Positions 45,008 through 52,956 of a stretch of DNA of 64,000 nt are shown in pieces. The translations under genes were made by a program, and so were the position numbers. Each line of letters begins with the position of its first letter. The first letter of the stretch is position 1. Below the pieces are notes generated by a model that had not been told where the DNA came from, ran no database searches, and saw only the letters and a program-made list of their open reading frames with translations. Origin of the DNA: Planctomycetota bacterium (GTDB lineage: Bacteria; Planctomycetota; OFTM77); NCBI GenBank assembly GCA_029260795.1, contig JAJDCO010000134.1, positions 62,001-126,000 of the forward strand, given 5' to 3'.

Positions 45008-46645
45008 CTATCGCTTCACGCGGAGCAGGAGAAGGCGTTGATTGGCCTTGCGGAGGACTCGAGCCTCGAGCGGAAACTCACCGACGATCTCGAACCGCTC
45101 AAAGAACCGTTCGAGGGGCAGACCCCCGAAGGCCGCCAGGTAGAGCTGAATCTGATCGGCCAAATCCAAGACGTAGTCGATGTCGTCCTCGACGATGAAT
45201 TCAACGAGGCGCCGATCCCGGATGGCGAAGTAGGCGTCGTTGTTGATGAGCCCGTCGAGGTTCACGACCGGTCGCTTCGAGAAAAACGCGTAGACGCCTG
45301 AGTTGAAGGCGCCGATGCGGGCCGAGTCGGGAACCGATTCTTTCAAGATCGAGAGACCCCGCGTCAGATTGGCTCGCCGGGTCCAGCCGTGAAGGTCAGG
45401 GACCGTCGCCAGCTCGACCCAGCCCCACAGACAGTTCGCCAAGGCGAAGCCACACAGGACTCGCCCGATCCGCCGCCTCATGGAACCCTCTGGCCAGACT
45501 CGAAGGGCCAATCCGCCGAGCCACCAGATCGATACCAGCGCGGGCAAGAGGTAGCGGGTCTTGGGGCCGAGGCGAAGAAGGTAGGCCGCGAAGTAGGCCA
45601 GCGGAATGAGAGCGACGATGCTGGCCGGTGTGGTGAGACCCTCGCCACCTCGTTGAAGAACGCCGCTGCGAAAGACCGAGAGGACGAGCCAGCCGATCAG
45701 TGCGATGACCAGCGTGACCGAGCCGAATAATGCCAAGCCTGAGAATGCGCCGCCCGGCCGGAGGAGTGAGGCGAGTCCGTGGGCTCCGAAGAATGAGAGA
45801 TACTCCGGCAGGAACTGACCGAGTCCGTGTCCGAAGTACGAAATCCAGTCCTGCCAACCGGCGCCGACCGCCGGGTAGAGGCCGGAGGCGTGTCGCAAGT
45901 GCTCCCCGAGGGCCAGTCCAGAAGCGGGAGTCCAAAGATCGTAGACGGCTCGGTTCCATGCGAAGTACGGAACGACCGTGCTGAGCAGGATGGCGGCCGT
46001 GGCGCCAACCGTGGTCCACGGAATACGTCCTCGCCAGCACTCGAGTAGCCGGTAGCCGCCCAGGAGAACGGCCAAGATCAAGACATCGACGCGGGCGAGG
46101 AAGGCAGCGGCGAACAAGGCGGCTGTTCGGAGGCGCCGGGGGCGTTCCTCGTGCGCTTCCCGGAGCAGAGCGCCGACTGCAGCGGTGGTGAGGCAAAAGA
46201 CGAGCGGAGTGTCGAGCCCGTTCAGGGCCAAGCCGACGGTAGTCGGGTTCAGGAGCCAGAGCGCGAGAACGGACAAAGCGAAGCTGCGAGTGGAGACGAC
46301 CCACAGCGTCCGAAACAGAAGCCAGGCACCGAGGAGGTCGACCAAACTTGCGATGGCGAGGAGGGCACGCGTGACCGCGACCGGATCTTCGAGTTGCAGG
46401 GGGACCCAGCAGAGGATCATCCAGAGTGGATGGTAGCCGTTCGTCGGGTGGCGACCGTCGAAGGTCGCGCCCTCGCCGGCGAAGAAGTGCTCGGCCACCT
46501 GAAGGTTGTAGAAGGCGTCATCGGTAAGGACGCGGCAGATGGTGTCTTCGAGAGGAAGGACGACGAACACGCCGCGAACGAGGGCGCCGAGGACGAACAG
46601 GATGGCGACCAACCGGCGGGTGCTCATCGGCGCCACGGCGTCCAA
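45008..46645 (-). CDS. Membrane glycosyltransferase of the GT-C type
   Basis: 545 residues. At least nine transmembrane helices. The first loop carries a DD motif (VLTDDAFYNLQVAEHFFAGE) and then HPTNGYHPLW, matching GT-C (oligosaccharyltransferase/mannosyltransferase-like) enzymes where the acidic pair in the first outside loop is catalytic. The soluble C-terminal part (about 435-545) contains PVVNLDGLINNDAYFAIRDR. Donor, probably a polyprenyl-phosphate sugar, and acceptor are not deducible. The TTG at 46645 has GGAGGAG 6 bases upstream; ATG 46627 is the alternative start and lacks a good ribosome-binding site. Confidence 0.75.
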   Translation of the reverse strand: MDAVAPMSTRRLVAILFVLGALVRGVFVVLPLEDTICRVLTDDAFYNLQVAEHFFAGEGATFDGRHPTNGYHPLWMILCWVPLQLEDPVAVTRALLAIASLVDLLGAWLLFRTLWVVSTRSFALSVLALWLLNPTTVGLALNGLDTPLVFCLTTAAVGALLREAHEERPRRLRTAALFAAAFLARVDVLILAVLLGGYRLLECWRGRIPWTTVGATAAILLSTVVPYFAWNRAVYDLWTPASGLALGEHLRHASGLYPAVGAGWQDWISYFGHGLGQFLPEYLSFFGAHGLASLLRPGGAFSGLALFGSVTLVIALIGWLVLSVFRSGVLQRGGEGLTTPASIVALIPLAYFAAYLLRLGPKTRYLLPALVSIWWLGGLALRVWPEGSMRRRIGRVLCGFALANCLWGWVELATVPDLHGWTRRANLTRGLSILKESVPDSARIGAFNSGVYAFFSKRPVVNLDGLINNDAYFAIRDRRLVEFIVEDDIDYVLDLADQIQLYLAAFGGLPLERFFERFEIVGEFPLEARVLRKANQRLLLLRVKR

Positions 46646-46762
46646 GAGGGGCTCCTCCAGGGATGATTGGAAACGAGGGGGCAGGCGATTGCGGGGGTGA
46701 GGGTATCAGGCGGTTGGAGGGGCCGCAACGCAGGGGCGACGTTCGGTGAGGAGGAACGTTAA

Positions 46763-46789
46763 CGGGCCGACTTCCAGGAAGTCGGCCCG
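46763..46789 (-). terminator. Hairpin downstream of the HU gene
   Basis: Perfect inverted repeat CGGGCCGACTT (46763-46773) / AAGTCGGCCCG (46779-46789), 5-nt loop, about 80 bases past the HU stop on the minus strand and followed there by GTTAACG, with only a weak U-tract. Confidence 0.55.
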
Positions 46790-46871
46790 CAATGACCACG
46801 ACTCGAGACGGTAGCTTTCGCTCGTTCTCGAGGACACCACCGGGCCGGGGGCCCGATGGGTCGCGATCGAA

Positions 46872-47141
46872 TCAGAGAGTTTCCTTGAGAGCCTTGCCGG
46901 GGCGGAAGACCACGGTGCGGCTCGCAGGGATGTTGAGGACTTCGCCGGTCGCGGGGTTCCGGCCCTGGCGGGCCTTGCGTTCGCGGACGGTGAATGAACC
47001 GAAGCCCATTATTTGCACTGAATTGTCCTTGAGCAGGCCTGCACGCACGCCTTGGAAGACGGAGTTGACGTACCGTTCAGCATCCGCCTTTGAGCAGCTG
47101 GCGTTCTCGGCGACGAGGTCGATCAGGTCACTCTTGTTCAT
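46872..47141 (-). CDS. HU/IHF-family histone-like DNA-binding protein
   Basis: 89 residues, a standard HU size. NKSDLIDLVAENASCSKADA is the dimerisation helix pair, and GFGSFTVRERKARQGRNPAT followed by TGEVLNIPAS forms the beta-arm that bends DNA, ending VFRPGKALKE. ATG 47141 is chosen because the family starts MNK; GGGAGGAG lies 6 bases upstream, and the in-frame extension MMREETH covers the ribosome-binding site. The site lies only about 20 bases past a strong terminator, so HU may depend on read-through or an unseen promoter. Confidence 0.95.
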   Translation of the reverse strand: MNKSDLIDLVAENASCSKADAERYVNSVFQGVRAGLLKDNSVQIMGFGSFTVRERKARQGRNPATGEVLNIPASRTVVFRPGKALKETL

Positions 47142-47160
47142 GTGGGTCTCCTCCCTCATC

Positions 47161-47212
47161 AAAAAACGAAACGGGGAGGCCGAGACCAGCTCGGGCTCCC
47201 CGTGTTTCGTTT
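47161..47212 (-). terminator. Intrinsic terminator after the histone H1-like gene
   Basis: On the minus strand AAACGAAACACGGGGAG pairs with CTCCCCGTTTCGTTT (2-nt bulge), extended by CCGAG/CTCGG around a small loop, and followed by TTTTTT (47166-47161). It lies between the stop at 47234 and the HU ribosome-binding site. Confidence 0.85.
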
Positions 47213-47233
47213 GCTAGCGCCGAGACGCGCGGA

Positions 47234-47626
47234 TCACCGGCGGCCGGCCTTCTTACGAGTGGTCTTCTTCTTGGTGGTCTTGCGAGCAGTGGTCTTCTTC
47301 TTGGCGGCCTTCTTGCGAGTGGTCTTCTTCTTGGCGGCCTTCTTCTTTCCCGCCTTCTTCTTTCCCGCCTTCTTCCTTCCTGCCTTCTTGGCGACCTTCT
47401 TGCGCGCGGTGGTCTTCTTCTTGGCGACCTTCTTCTTAGCCGCCTTCTTCTTGGTGGTCTTCTTCTTGGCGGCCTTCTTCTTTCCCGCCTTCTTCTTGGT
47501 GGCCTTCTTCTTGGTGGTCTTCTTGCGCGACGCGCTCACGGACGGGCGACGGCTGACGGTCCGGCTGCGCGTGCCGCTGGACGTCGTCGTCTTCCGTTTG
47601 GTGCGACGGCTTCGAGTGGTGGCCAT
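47234..47626 (-). CDS. Lysine-rich histone H1-like protein
   Basis: 130 residues. Begins MATTRSRRTKRKTTTSSG, then from about residue 37 is almost entirely Lys/Ala/Thr in KKKTTKKKAAKKK units with occasional ARK, AGKKK and TRKK variants, ending KKAGRR. This composition matches the C-terminal histone H1-like/Hc1-type nucleoid proteins of various bacteria, which compact DNA. ATG 47626 has GAGAGG 6 bases upstream; a further in-frame ATG at 47641 is possible. Low complexity prevents domain assignment beyond this. Confidence 0.85.
   Translation of the reverse strand: MATTRSRRTKRKTTTSSGTRSRTVSRRPSVSASRKKTTKKKATKKKAGKKKAAKKKTTKKKAAKKKVAKKKTTARKKVAKKAGRKKAGKKKAGKKKAAKKKTTRKKAAKKKTTARKTTKKKTTRKKAGRR
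47250..47535. repeat. Imperfect tandem DNA repeats inside the H1-like gene
   Basis: Repeating blocks built from CTTCTTCTTGGCGGC and CTTCTTCTTTCCCGC motifs, out of which the KKKAAKKK and KKKAGKKK peptides arise. Copies vary by substitutions, suggesting slippage or unequal crossover. Confidence 0.8.
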
Positions 47627-47641
47627 GGTTTTCCTCTCCAC

Positions 47642-48089
47642 GAATGACTCGAACGCGACATGGGCACGACCGAAGGTCGATTCGTGCCGTAAGTAAATTC
47701 CAAAAAACCGTTAAAGGTGCGTTATGGGATGAATCGGTTGGCGTTACGTCGAAGTTGAAAAAAAAATGGGATACTTACGCAAACGGCTCAGCGCTTGTGA
47801 CATTCCAGCGGTGCCCGGACCGCACGACCACCACGTCCGCTCGACTCACGATCTCTACACCACGTGACGCTGAAGCACTGTCAAAAGCGGCGATGCGGGG
47901 GCGTCATTATCATGTACTCATATAAAGTCATGATGTTACTGCCACTCGTCGTGATGTTGCCGGACCGTGAAAAAAAGTTTCGTCACGACGAAGAAAAAAC
48001 GGAGTCCTTCGATTCGTTGACGGTTCTCGTGACGACATCACTCGTGTCATCGATCGCCGAGAACCACCCTCAAGTTCGAGAACCGAACG
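47642..48089. other. 448-bp intergenic region, low in coding signal
   Basis: Between the H1-like gene and the FG-GAP gene, both minus strand. Markedly more A/T-rich than surrounding DNA, with runs such as GAAAAAAAAAT (47758-47768), a TATAAA (47920-47935 area), and repeats of TCATGATGTT/TCGTGATGTT. No credible protein or tRNA was found. It probably holds the promoter and leader of the H1-like gene and, at the right end, the terminator of the FG-GAP gene; a small RNA is not excluded. Confidence 0.6.
48022..48065 (-). terminator. Hairpin downstream of the FG-GAP gene
   Basis: GGTTCTCG (48022-48029) and CGAGAACC (48058-48065), with inner TGAC/GTCA, just past the stop at 48090 on the minus strand. 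A GTTTTTTC tract follows about 25 bases later. Confidence 0.35.
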
Positions 48090-49799
48090 TCAACCGTCAC
48101 GCCCTTCGACCAGCGTGTGAACCCGATCGACTTCGAGGTTCGTCCACACGTCTTGATGACCTGACGGCCATCGAACCTCGAGTCGATCGACGTGTTTCGA
48201 TCGGCCCAGTCCAAAGTGCACTCGAAGGCTACTGTGCGAGAGGTAGCTCGTACCCGAGCGGCATTCGTCTGTCTGACGCCGGCCGTTCGCTTCGAGAACG
48301 ATTCGCGCGCCGATGCCGTCGCGATTGCTCGCACGTCCCTGGAGGTCGAGTTGGATCCAGTGGAGACGCGGCTCATGTTGGTTGACCAGCACGCAGGGAC
48401 GATCGCCCGAGTTCGACACGATCAGATCGACATCCCCGTCGCCGTCGAGATCACCGTACGCTGATCCGCGGCCGACGCGCAGCGTCAAGATCGCATCGCC
48501 AGCGGTGGCCGATCGATTCGCAAAGCGGCCACCGCCATCGTTTTCGAAGAGAAAGTCGGGCTCCGCAAAGGTCTGATTCGCGAAGAAGAGCTCGACGTTG
48601 TCCATGATGTGTCCGTTGGCGATGTGGACGTCCAAGTCCCCGTCGTTGTCCAAGTCCACCAGGTTGGTCCCAAAGCCCAAGAACCGTAGTGATGGCTCGC
48701 CGAGCCGGGCGGGTCCCGATCCGTCGCGGAAGGTTCCGTCGCCCCGATTGACATAGAGAGTGTTCGTCTCCATGGCGTAGTGAACCATGAACACGTCCAG
48801 GTTCCCGTCGCCGTCGACATCGCCGACGTCGATACCCATGCCAGCTTCCGCTTCACCCAGCTCGTTGTAGGCAAAGCCCGAGACGACTGAGCGATCTTCG
48901 AAGGTTCCGTCGCCCCGGTTCCGATAGAAGAAGTTGGGCTTGGAGTCGTTGGCAACCAAAAGATCGACGTCGCCGTCGCCATCGATGTCAGCGGCCACGA
49001 CGCCCAGGCCCTTTCCGTTCTCGCGCTCGAACACACCGGCTTCCTGGGTCACGTCCTCGAAGGTCCCGTCGCCGCGGTTTCGGTAGAAGATGTCCGGAGC
49101 CGCAGGATAGACGTCGGGATGGCAGTACGATCGGACGGTCCGAACCCCGAGCCGGTCTTCGCAGGCATGGGAGAAGTCGACTCGATAGAGCAGGTACCGG
49201 CAGACGTAGAGATCGAGGTCTCCGTCTCGGTCGGCGTCGAAGAGCACTGCACTCGAGCTCCAGCCATCGCTGGAGATTCCAGCGGCTTCGGTCGCGTCCT
49301 CGAATGTTCCGTCGCCTCGATTGACGTAGAGCCGATCAGGACCAAAGTTTGTCACGTAGAGATCGAGGTCTCCGTCCGCGTCGATGTCGCCGACGACACA
49401 GCCCATCCCGTAGCCATCATCACCCGTTCCCGAGGCCTCGGTCACGTCGACGAATCTCAGGCCCCCGTCGTTCCGATAGAGACGGTTGGTCGCACCCGCC
49501 CCCGGGCTGCCGGCCAAGCCCGGGAGATCCCCACTCTGGACCAGGTAGAGATCGAGGTCGCCGTCTCGATCATGGTCGAAGAGGGCCAACCCGGAACCCA
49601 TCGTCTCGGGGAGGTGCTTCTGACCTGTTCCACCCGTGATGTGTACGAAGTCGATTCCCGTACGTGCTGTGGCGTCCTCGAACCACGGTGTCACATTCTG
49701 ATCAGCTCTCTCTTCCTGACAACTCAGGCCGAAGGCGGAGAAGGAGAGCAGTGCTCGGGAGAGGATTCCAGACCACCGCGCCATCCACTCCGCTCTCAC
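48090..49799 (-). CDS. FG-GAP/VCBS and ASPIC-domain lipoprotein (CRTAC1-like)
   Basis: 569 residues. Lipobox ending at C27 (LSFSAFGLSCQEE). Seven calcium-loop repeats of the FG-GAP type are visible: DHDRDGDLDLYLV, DIDADGDLDLYV, DADRDGDLDLYV, DIDGDGDVDLLVAND, DVDGDGNLDVFMV, DLDNDGDLDVHIANG and DLDGDGDVDLIVSN, each within a beta-propeller blade (YVNRGDGTFEDATEAAG etc). The C-terminus (WIQLDLQGRASNRDGIGARI, VRWPSGHQDVW) is the ASPIC/UnbV domain. The GTG start at 49799 overlaps the upstream TPR gene stop (GTGA); ATG 49784 is an alternative. A surface-exposed binding or assembly role is inferred. Confidence 0.88.
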   Translation of the reverse strand: MRAEWMARWSGILSRALLSFSAFGLSCQEERADQNVTPWFEDATARTGIDFVHITGGTGQKHLPETMGSGLALFDHDRDGDLDLYLVQSGDLPGLAGSPGAGATNRLYRNDGGLRFVDVTEASGTGDDGYGMGCVVGDIDADGDLDLYVTNFGPDRLYVNRGDGTFEDATEAAGISSDGWSSSAVLFDADRDGDLDLYVCRYLLYRVDFSHACEDRLGVRTVRSYCHPDVYPAAPDIFYRNRGDGTFEDVTQEAGVFERENGKGLGVVAADIDGDGDVDLLVANDSKPNFFYRNRGDGTFEDRSVVSGFAYNELGEAEAGMGIDVGDVDGDGNLDVFMVHYAMETNTLYVNRGDGTFRDGSGPARLGEPSLRFLGFGTNLVDLDNDGDLDVHIANGHIMDNVELFFANQTFAEPDFLFENDGGGRFANRSATAGDAILTLRVGRGSAYGDLDGDGDVDLIVSNSGDRPCVLVNQHEPRLHWIQLDLQGRASNRDGIGARIVLEANGRRQTDECRSGTSYLSHSSLRVHFGLGRSKHVDRLEVRWPSGHQDVWTNLEVDRVHTLVEGRDG

Positions 49800-50854
49800 T
49801 GATCTTCCTCGCCTTCGATGGCAGACCGGCCGGAGGGTCGCGCTCGAATCGACTCGAGCTCCTCAGTAATCTTGACCGCTTGCTCCACTCGTCCCGTCTC
49901 TTGGTAGAGCGCGCGCAATCGCACCCGCCCCATGATCTCGTCCAAGGTGCTCTCGATGGCTCGAAGATAGGCGGCCTCGGCTTGCCGGAGCGCCTGGGAG
50001 CTTGCCGCTGCTTGCCCAGCTTCTTCGGCGAGTTGAAGGTACGTGTCCCCCAAGATGATCTCGATGCGGCCAGCTCCGGGTACGAGCTCGAGGACTCGCA
50101 AAGCCGAATCGTGACGCTCGATGAGCTGGGGAAGCTCGAAGCGGCTTCGGATGTCGCCCGTCAGGTCTTGGAGCAGCTCGTGAATCTCGGTTGCCCGATC
50201 AGCTGCGGCGTCATCGCCGAGCTCGCGAAGTGCTCGACCGAGCTGGTGATAGGCACTCGGATGAGCTGGCTCGAGCTCGATAGCTCTGCGGAATGCTCGC
50301 GCCGACTCTTCGAGACGCCCTGCTCGGCGTAACACGAGCCCTTGCCAGAAGTGGGGGCCGGGACGATCCGCGATCGCGGACGCGCGGCGGAATGCCTCGA
50401 GGGCTCCCTCGGTTCGTTCCAGCCGATCGCGCACCTTTCCCAAGGTCATCCAGGTGAAGAAGGCCGTTTCGTCCTCGTGAACCGCCTTCTCGAGGTGGGC
50501 TTCGGCAGCCTCGAATTCACCCTGGTCGAACTCGATCTCACCGAGCTTTGCCAGGGCAGCTGCGTGTTTCGGTTCGATTGCCAAGATCGCCAAGAGGGCT
50601 CGCCGCGGGGCCTCGACGTTGGTTCGATTCGCGAGCTGAAGCAGGGCCAGCTGGTACTGCGCTTCCACGAAGTCGGGATCCGCTTGAATCGCCTCCTCGA
50701 GGCGAGCGATCGCTTGCTCTGGATCGCGAGGCGCCACCTCGACACCCTCGTCGAAGAGGGCGACCGCTCGAGCGCGGTCCTCGTCTGAGGAGCCATCGCA
50801 GGCGGCGAGAAGCATCCCAACCACGAAGAGCGCTCGGTTCAGGCGACGAATCAA
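49796..50854 (-). CDS. TPR-repeat lipoprotein
   Basis: 352 residues. Lipobox VVGMLLAACD with Cys19. About five to six tetratricopeptide repeats: AIARLEEAIQADPDFVEAQY, AALAKLGEIEFDQGEFEAAE, KVRDRLERTEGALEAFRRAS, QGLVLRRAGRLEESARAFRR, YHQLGRALRELGDDAAADRA. The TTG start at 50854 gives a clean signal peptide (RRLNRALFVVGMLLAAC); the open frame to 51184 overlaps the PDZ gene and is not credible. Its stop overlaps the FG-GAP start, a TPR + FG-GAP/ASPIC pairing common in Planctomycetota and Acidobacteriota, implying joint function. Confidence 0.8.
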   Translation of the reverse strand: MIRRLNRALFVVGMLLAACDGSSDEDRARAVALFDEGVEVAPRDPEQAIARLEEAIQADPDFVEAQYQLALLQLANRTNVEAPRRALLAILAIEPKHAAALAKLGEIEFDQGEFEAAEAHLEKAVHEDETAFFTWMTLGKVRDRLERTEGALEAFRRASAIADRPGPHFWQGLVLRRAGRLEESARAFRRAIELEPAHPSAYHQLGRALRELGDDAAADRATEIHELLQDLTGDIRSRFELPQLIERHDSALRVLELVPGAGRIEIILGDTYLQLAEEAGQAAASSQALRQAEAAYLRAIESTLDEIMGRVRLRALYQETGRVEQAVKITEELESIRARPSGRSAIEGEEDQ

Positions 50855-50895
50855 GGGCGGGAAACTCCGTTGGCGATGAGGCCTGTCAATGCAAA

Positions 50896-50916
50896 CGGGC
50901 CGCCGGAGGCGGCCCG
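50896..50916 (-). terminator. Hairpin between the PDZ and TPR genes
   Basis: CGGGCCGCC / GGCGGCCCG, 9-bp stem, 3-nt loop, followed on the minus strand by TTTGC. About 63 bases past the PDZ stop. A TTGACA (50889-50884) beyond it may belong to a promoter for the TPR gene. Confidence 0.55.
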
Positions 50917-50978
50917 CGTGCTTGGGGACATCGATGATAGCCCAACCCGATTCGGCCGAACAGGCTAGAGCCTGAGTC

Positions 50979-52043
50979 TCAGTCGAACCGAAGGTTGATG
51001 AACCAGAGCAAGGAGATGCAGGTGCTGTCGTCGTCAGTCTCGATCTCAAAGAGGTCGAGGACGAGCCCGAACTCACTCCGCGAGGAGGGCTCCCGGTCCG
51101 GCGTGTAGGAGTACTCGGACTCGTAGTCCAGGAGCAGCCCTCCCAAGAGCAATCCGAAGTCGGTATGACGGTGATCGGACTCATAGCCGACCAACAACGG
51201 GATGCCGAACCAAGTTCCTCCTTGGAAGTCTTCTTCGATCTCGAGGAGCATCGGTGTGTTGTCGCCGGAGTGCTTCAGGACAACTTCCACCGTCTCGCCG
51301 TCTCCGGCTCGTCGGATCTCTGTGAAGAATTCCTCGGCGGTCGAGATCATCCGTCCGTTGCAGCTGTGGAGGACGTCTCCGGCGCGCAGTCCCGAGAAGT
51401 AAGCGGGCCCGCCGACCACGACGTTCGAGACGATGGCTCGCGAGCTCCCCTCGGCCTCCCAGATCTCGCGCACGAGGTCTTCAGGGATCGTGCTGATCTC
51501 CATGCCGACCATGCGCGTGTCGCTCTGGCTGTCGAGCCTTACCAGGCTCTTGCTGTCCTCATCCTCGTATCGTTGCTCGAGCTCGGCATCGATGACACGG
51601 TTCTCGCCACCTCGTCGCACCAACAGCTGGACGGGGACATCGAGGGGCGAGTTCGCGATGAGGTATCGGAACTGGTCCTTGCTGTGGATGGCCTTGCCGT
51701 GGATCTCGAGGAGGACGTCTCCAGGCAGCAGGCCAGCGCGCTTCGCGGGCGAGTTGCTGTCGATGGCTTCGACGAAGACACCCTCGAAGGGATCGATGCC
51801 GAGCTGCTCGGCGCGGGTCAGGCTCAGCGTTTGAGTCGAGACCCCGAGAAACCCTTGGGGTTGACGTTGCTTGCGAGAGATCAAGAGCTTGCCGCCCGAT
51901 TGAATCGTGTACCTCTCGGAGCCCGCTTCTCCCGAGCGTTCGAGGATGGTCGCGCTCGCCCGGTCGTAACGTGCCGTCGTTCGACAGCTCGTCCCCAATC
52001 CCAGGAAAGCGACAAGAGCGATTCCGAGCATCCACCGTGTCAT
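50979..52043 (-). CDS. Tandem PDZ-domain lipoprotein
   Basis: 354 residues. Lipobox VAFLGLGTSC (Cys20). Two PDZ domains: about 60-145 (GFLGVSTQTLSLTRAEQLGI, SNSPAKRAGLLPGDVLLEIH) and about 170-265 (ISTIPEDLVREIWEAEG, GGPAYFSGLRAGDVLHSCNG). No protease triad, so it is a scaffold or substrate-binding lipoprotein rather than HtrA. The C-terminal 75 residues (GTWFGIPLLVGYESDHRHTD, DFGLLLGGLLLDYESEYSY) are beta-rich. AAGGAG lies 9 bases before ATG 52043. Same strand and order as the sigma operon upstream. Confidence 0.82.
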   Translation of the reverse strand: MTRWMLGIALVAFLGLGTSCRTTARYDRASATILERSGEAGSERYTIQSGGKLLISRKQRQPQGFLGVSTQTLSLTRAEQLGIDPFEGVFVEAIDSNSPAKRAGLLPGDVLLEIHGKAIHSKDQFRYLIANSPLDVPVQLLVRRGGENRVIDAELEQRYEDEDSKSLVRLDSQSDTRMVGMEISTIPEDLVREIWEAEGSSRAIVSNVVVGGPAYFSGLRAGDVLHSCNGRMISTAEEFFTEIRRAGDGETVEVVLKHSGDNTPMLLEIEEDFQGGTWFGIPLLVGYESDHRHTDFGLLLGGLLLDYESEYSYTPDREPSSRSEFGLVLDLFEIETDDDSTCISLLWFINLRFD

Positions 52044-52104
52044 CTTCAAAGGCTCCTTGGTCGTATGGGAATCCAGTGCAACGTCTCCAGGCGAGACCGG
52101 CGTC

Positions 52105-52911
52105 CTAGTCGAACCGGCTCGGCCAAGTCTTGTGATTTCGCCGCATGGCCACGTCTCCGGTCGAGGATTGCAGGTGAATTCGAGGACTGTCGTGCCCGCT
52201 GGACTCACCGGAATAGTCTGTCCGAGGTACCGCGACGTGCCCGAGGTCCGTCGTTGCGTCGAGCACGTGAGCCGGCATCCCCTCCGGGACGCTCAAGACG
52301 ACGTCACCGATGTCGGTTTGCAGCTGCGCCTCGCGGAGGCCCGGACCGACGGTGGCCTCGACATCCCCGACGTCTCCAGTGAGCTTGATCCAGGCGAGGT
52401 CGGCATCCACGGTGATGTCGCCGATGGCGACGTGGGCCTCGAGACGCGAGCATCGGGACTCGCGCACGTCGATGTCGCCGACGGCGAGCGTGATCTGGAG
52501 AGGGGCGTCCAAGCCGAGGACCTCGACATCTCCGACCTTGGATCGAATCGTCAGTGCCAAATCGCTCGGCAGAGAGATGTCGAGGTCGGCCGCGAAACCT
52601 TCGGGCCGCCAGTTGGAGGGTGACCAGCGCACCTCGAGCTCTCCTCCGTTTCGTTTCGTCACGAGCTCGGTCCCGTCCAGGATCCCCTCGGCTCGAGAAC
52701 GTGAAAGAGCACGCACGCGCGGGTGGGTCCGAATCTCGATGTCCTTAACATCAGCGGCGAGGATCCGTATCGCGCCGACATGATGACTCAGGGACAACGA
52801 CTGCAACCCGATCGCCGGTTCCCGCAGCACTTGCACCGGGAACTCGTAGGTCGTCATGCAAGACGGCAAGAACGCGATCAGGGCCACGTAGCCCAGACGC
52901 AGATTGATCAT
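52105..52911 (-). CDS. DUF4097-like beta-helix lipoprotein
   Basis: 268 residues. Lipobox ALIAFLPSC (Cys18). Repeating G-D-V/I-x-V turns: KVGDVEVLGLDAPLQITLAV, GDIDVRESRCSRLEAHVAI, GDITVDADLAWIKLTGDV, GDVEATVGPGLREAQLQTDI, GDVVLSVPEGM. This regular ladder of short strands is characteristic of DUF4097 putative adhesins, which often lie beside ECF sigma/anti-sigma genes. ATG 52911 (GTG 52914 just before it) with AAGGG upstream. Surface or periplasmic role unknown. Confidence 0.8.
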   Translation of the reverse strand: MINLRLGYVALIAFLPSCMTTYEFPVQVLREPAIGLQSLSLSHHVGAIRILAADVKDIEIRTHPRVRALSRSRAEGILDGTELVTKRNGGELEVRWSPSNWRPEGFAADLDISLPSDLALTIRSKVGDVEVLGLDAPLQITLAVGDIDVRESRCSRLEAHVAIGDITVDADLAWIKLTGDVGDVEATVGPGLREAQLQTDIGDVVLSVPEGMPAHVLDATTDLGHVAVPRTDYSGESSGHDSPRIHLQSSTGDVAMRRNHKTWPSRFD

Positions 52912-52956
52912 CACAGGTGTCCCTTCACTGTGGCACGGGTCCGAATCCGGCCGATC

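Noticed and set aside
43930..45198. Plus-strand open frame across the M28 gene and the GT-C gene end
   Set aside because: Spans two convincing minus-strand genes and has shadow-like composition.
47250..47535. Repeats in the H1-like gene as a CRISPR array
   Set aside because: Units are contiguous low-complexity codon repeats without unique spacers and encode a lysine-rich protein.
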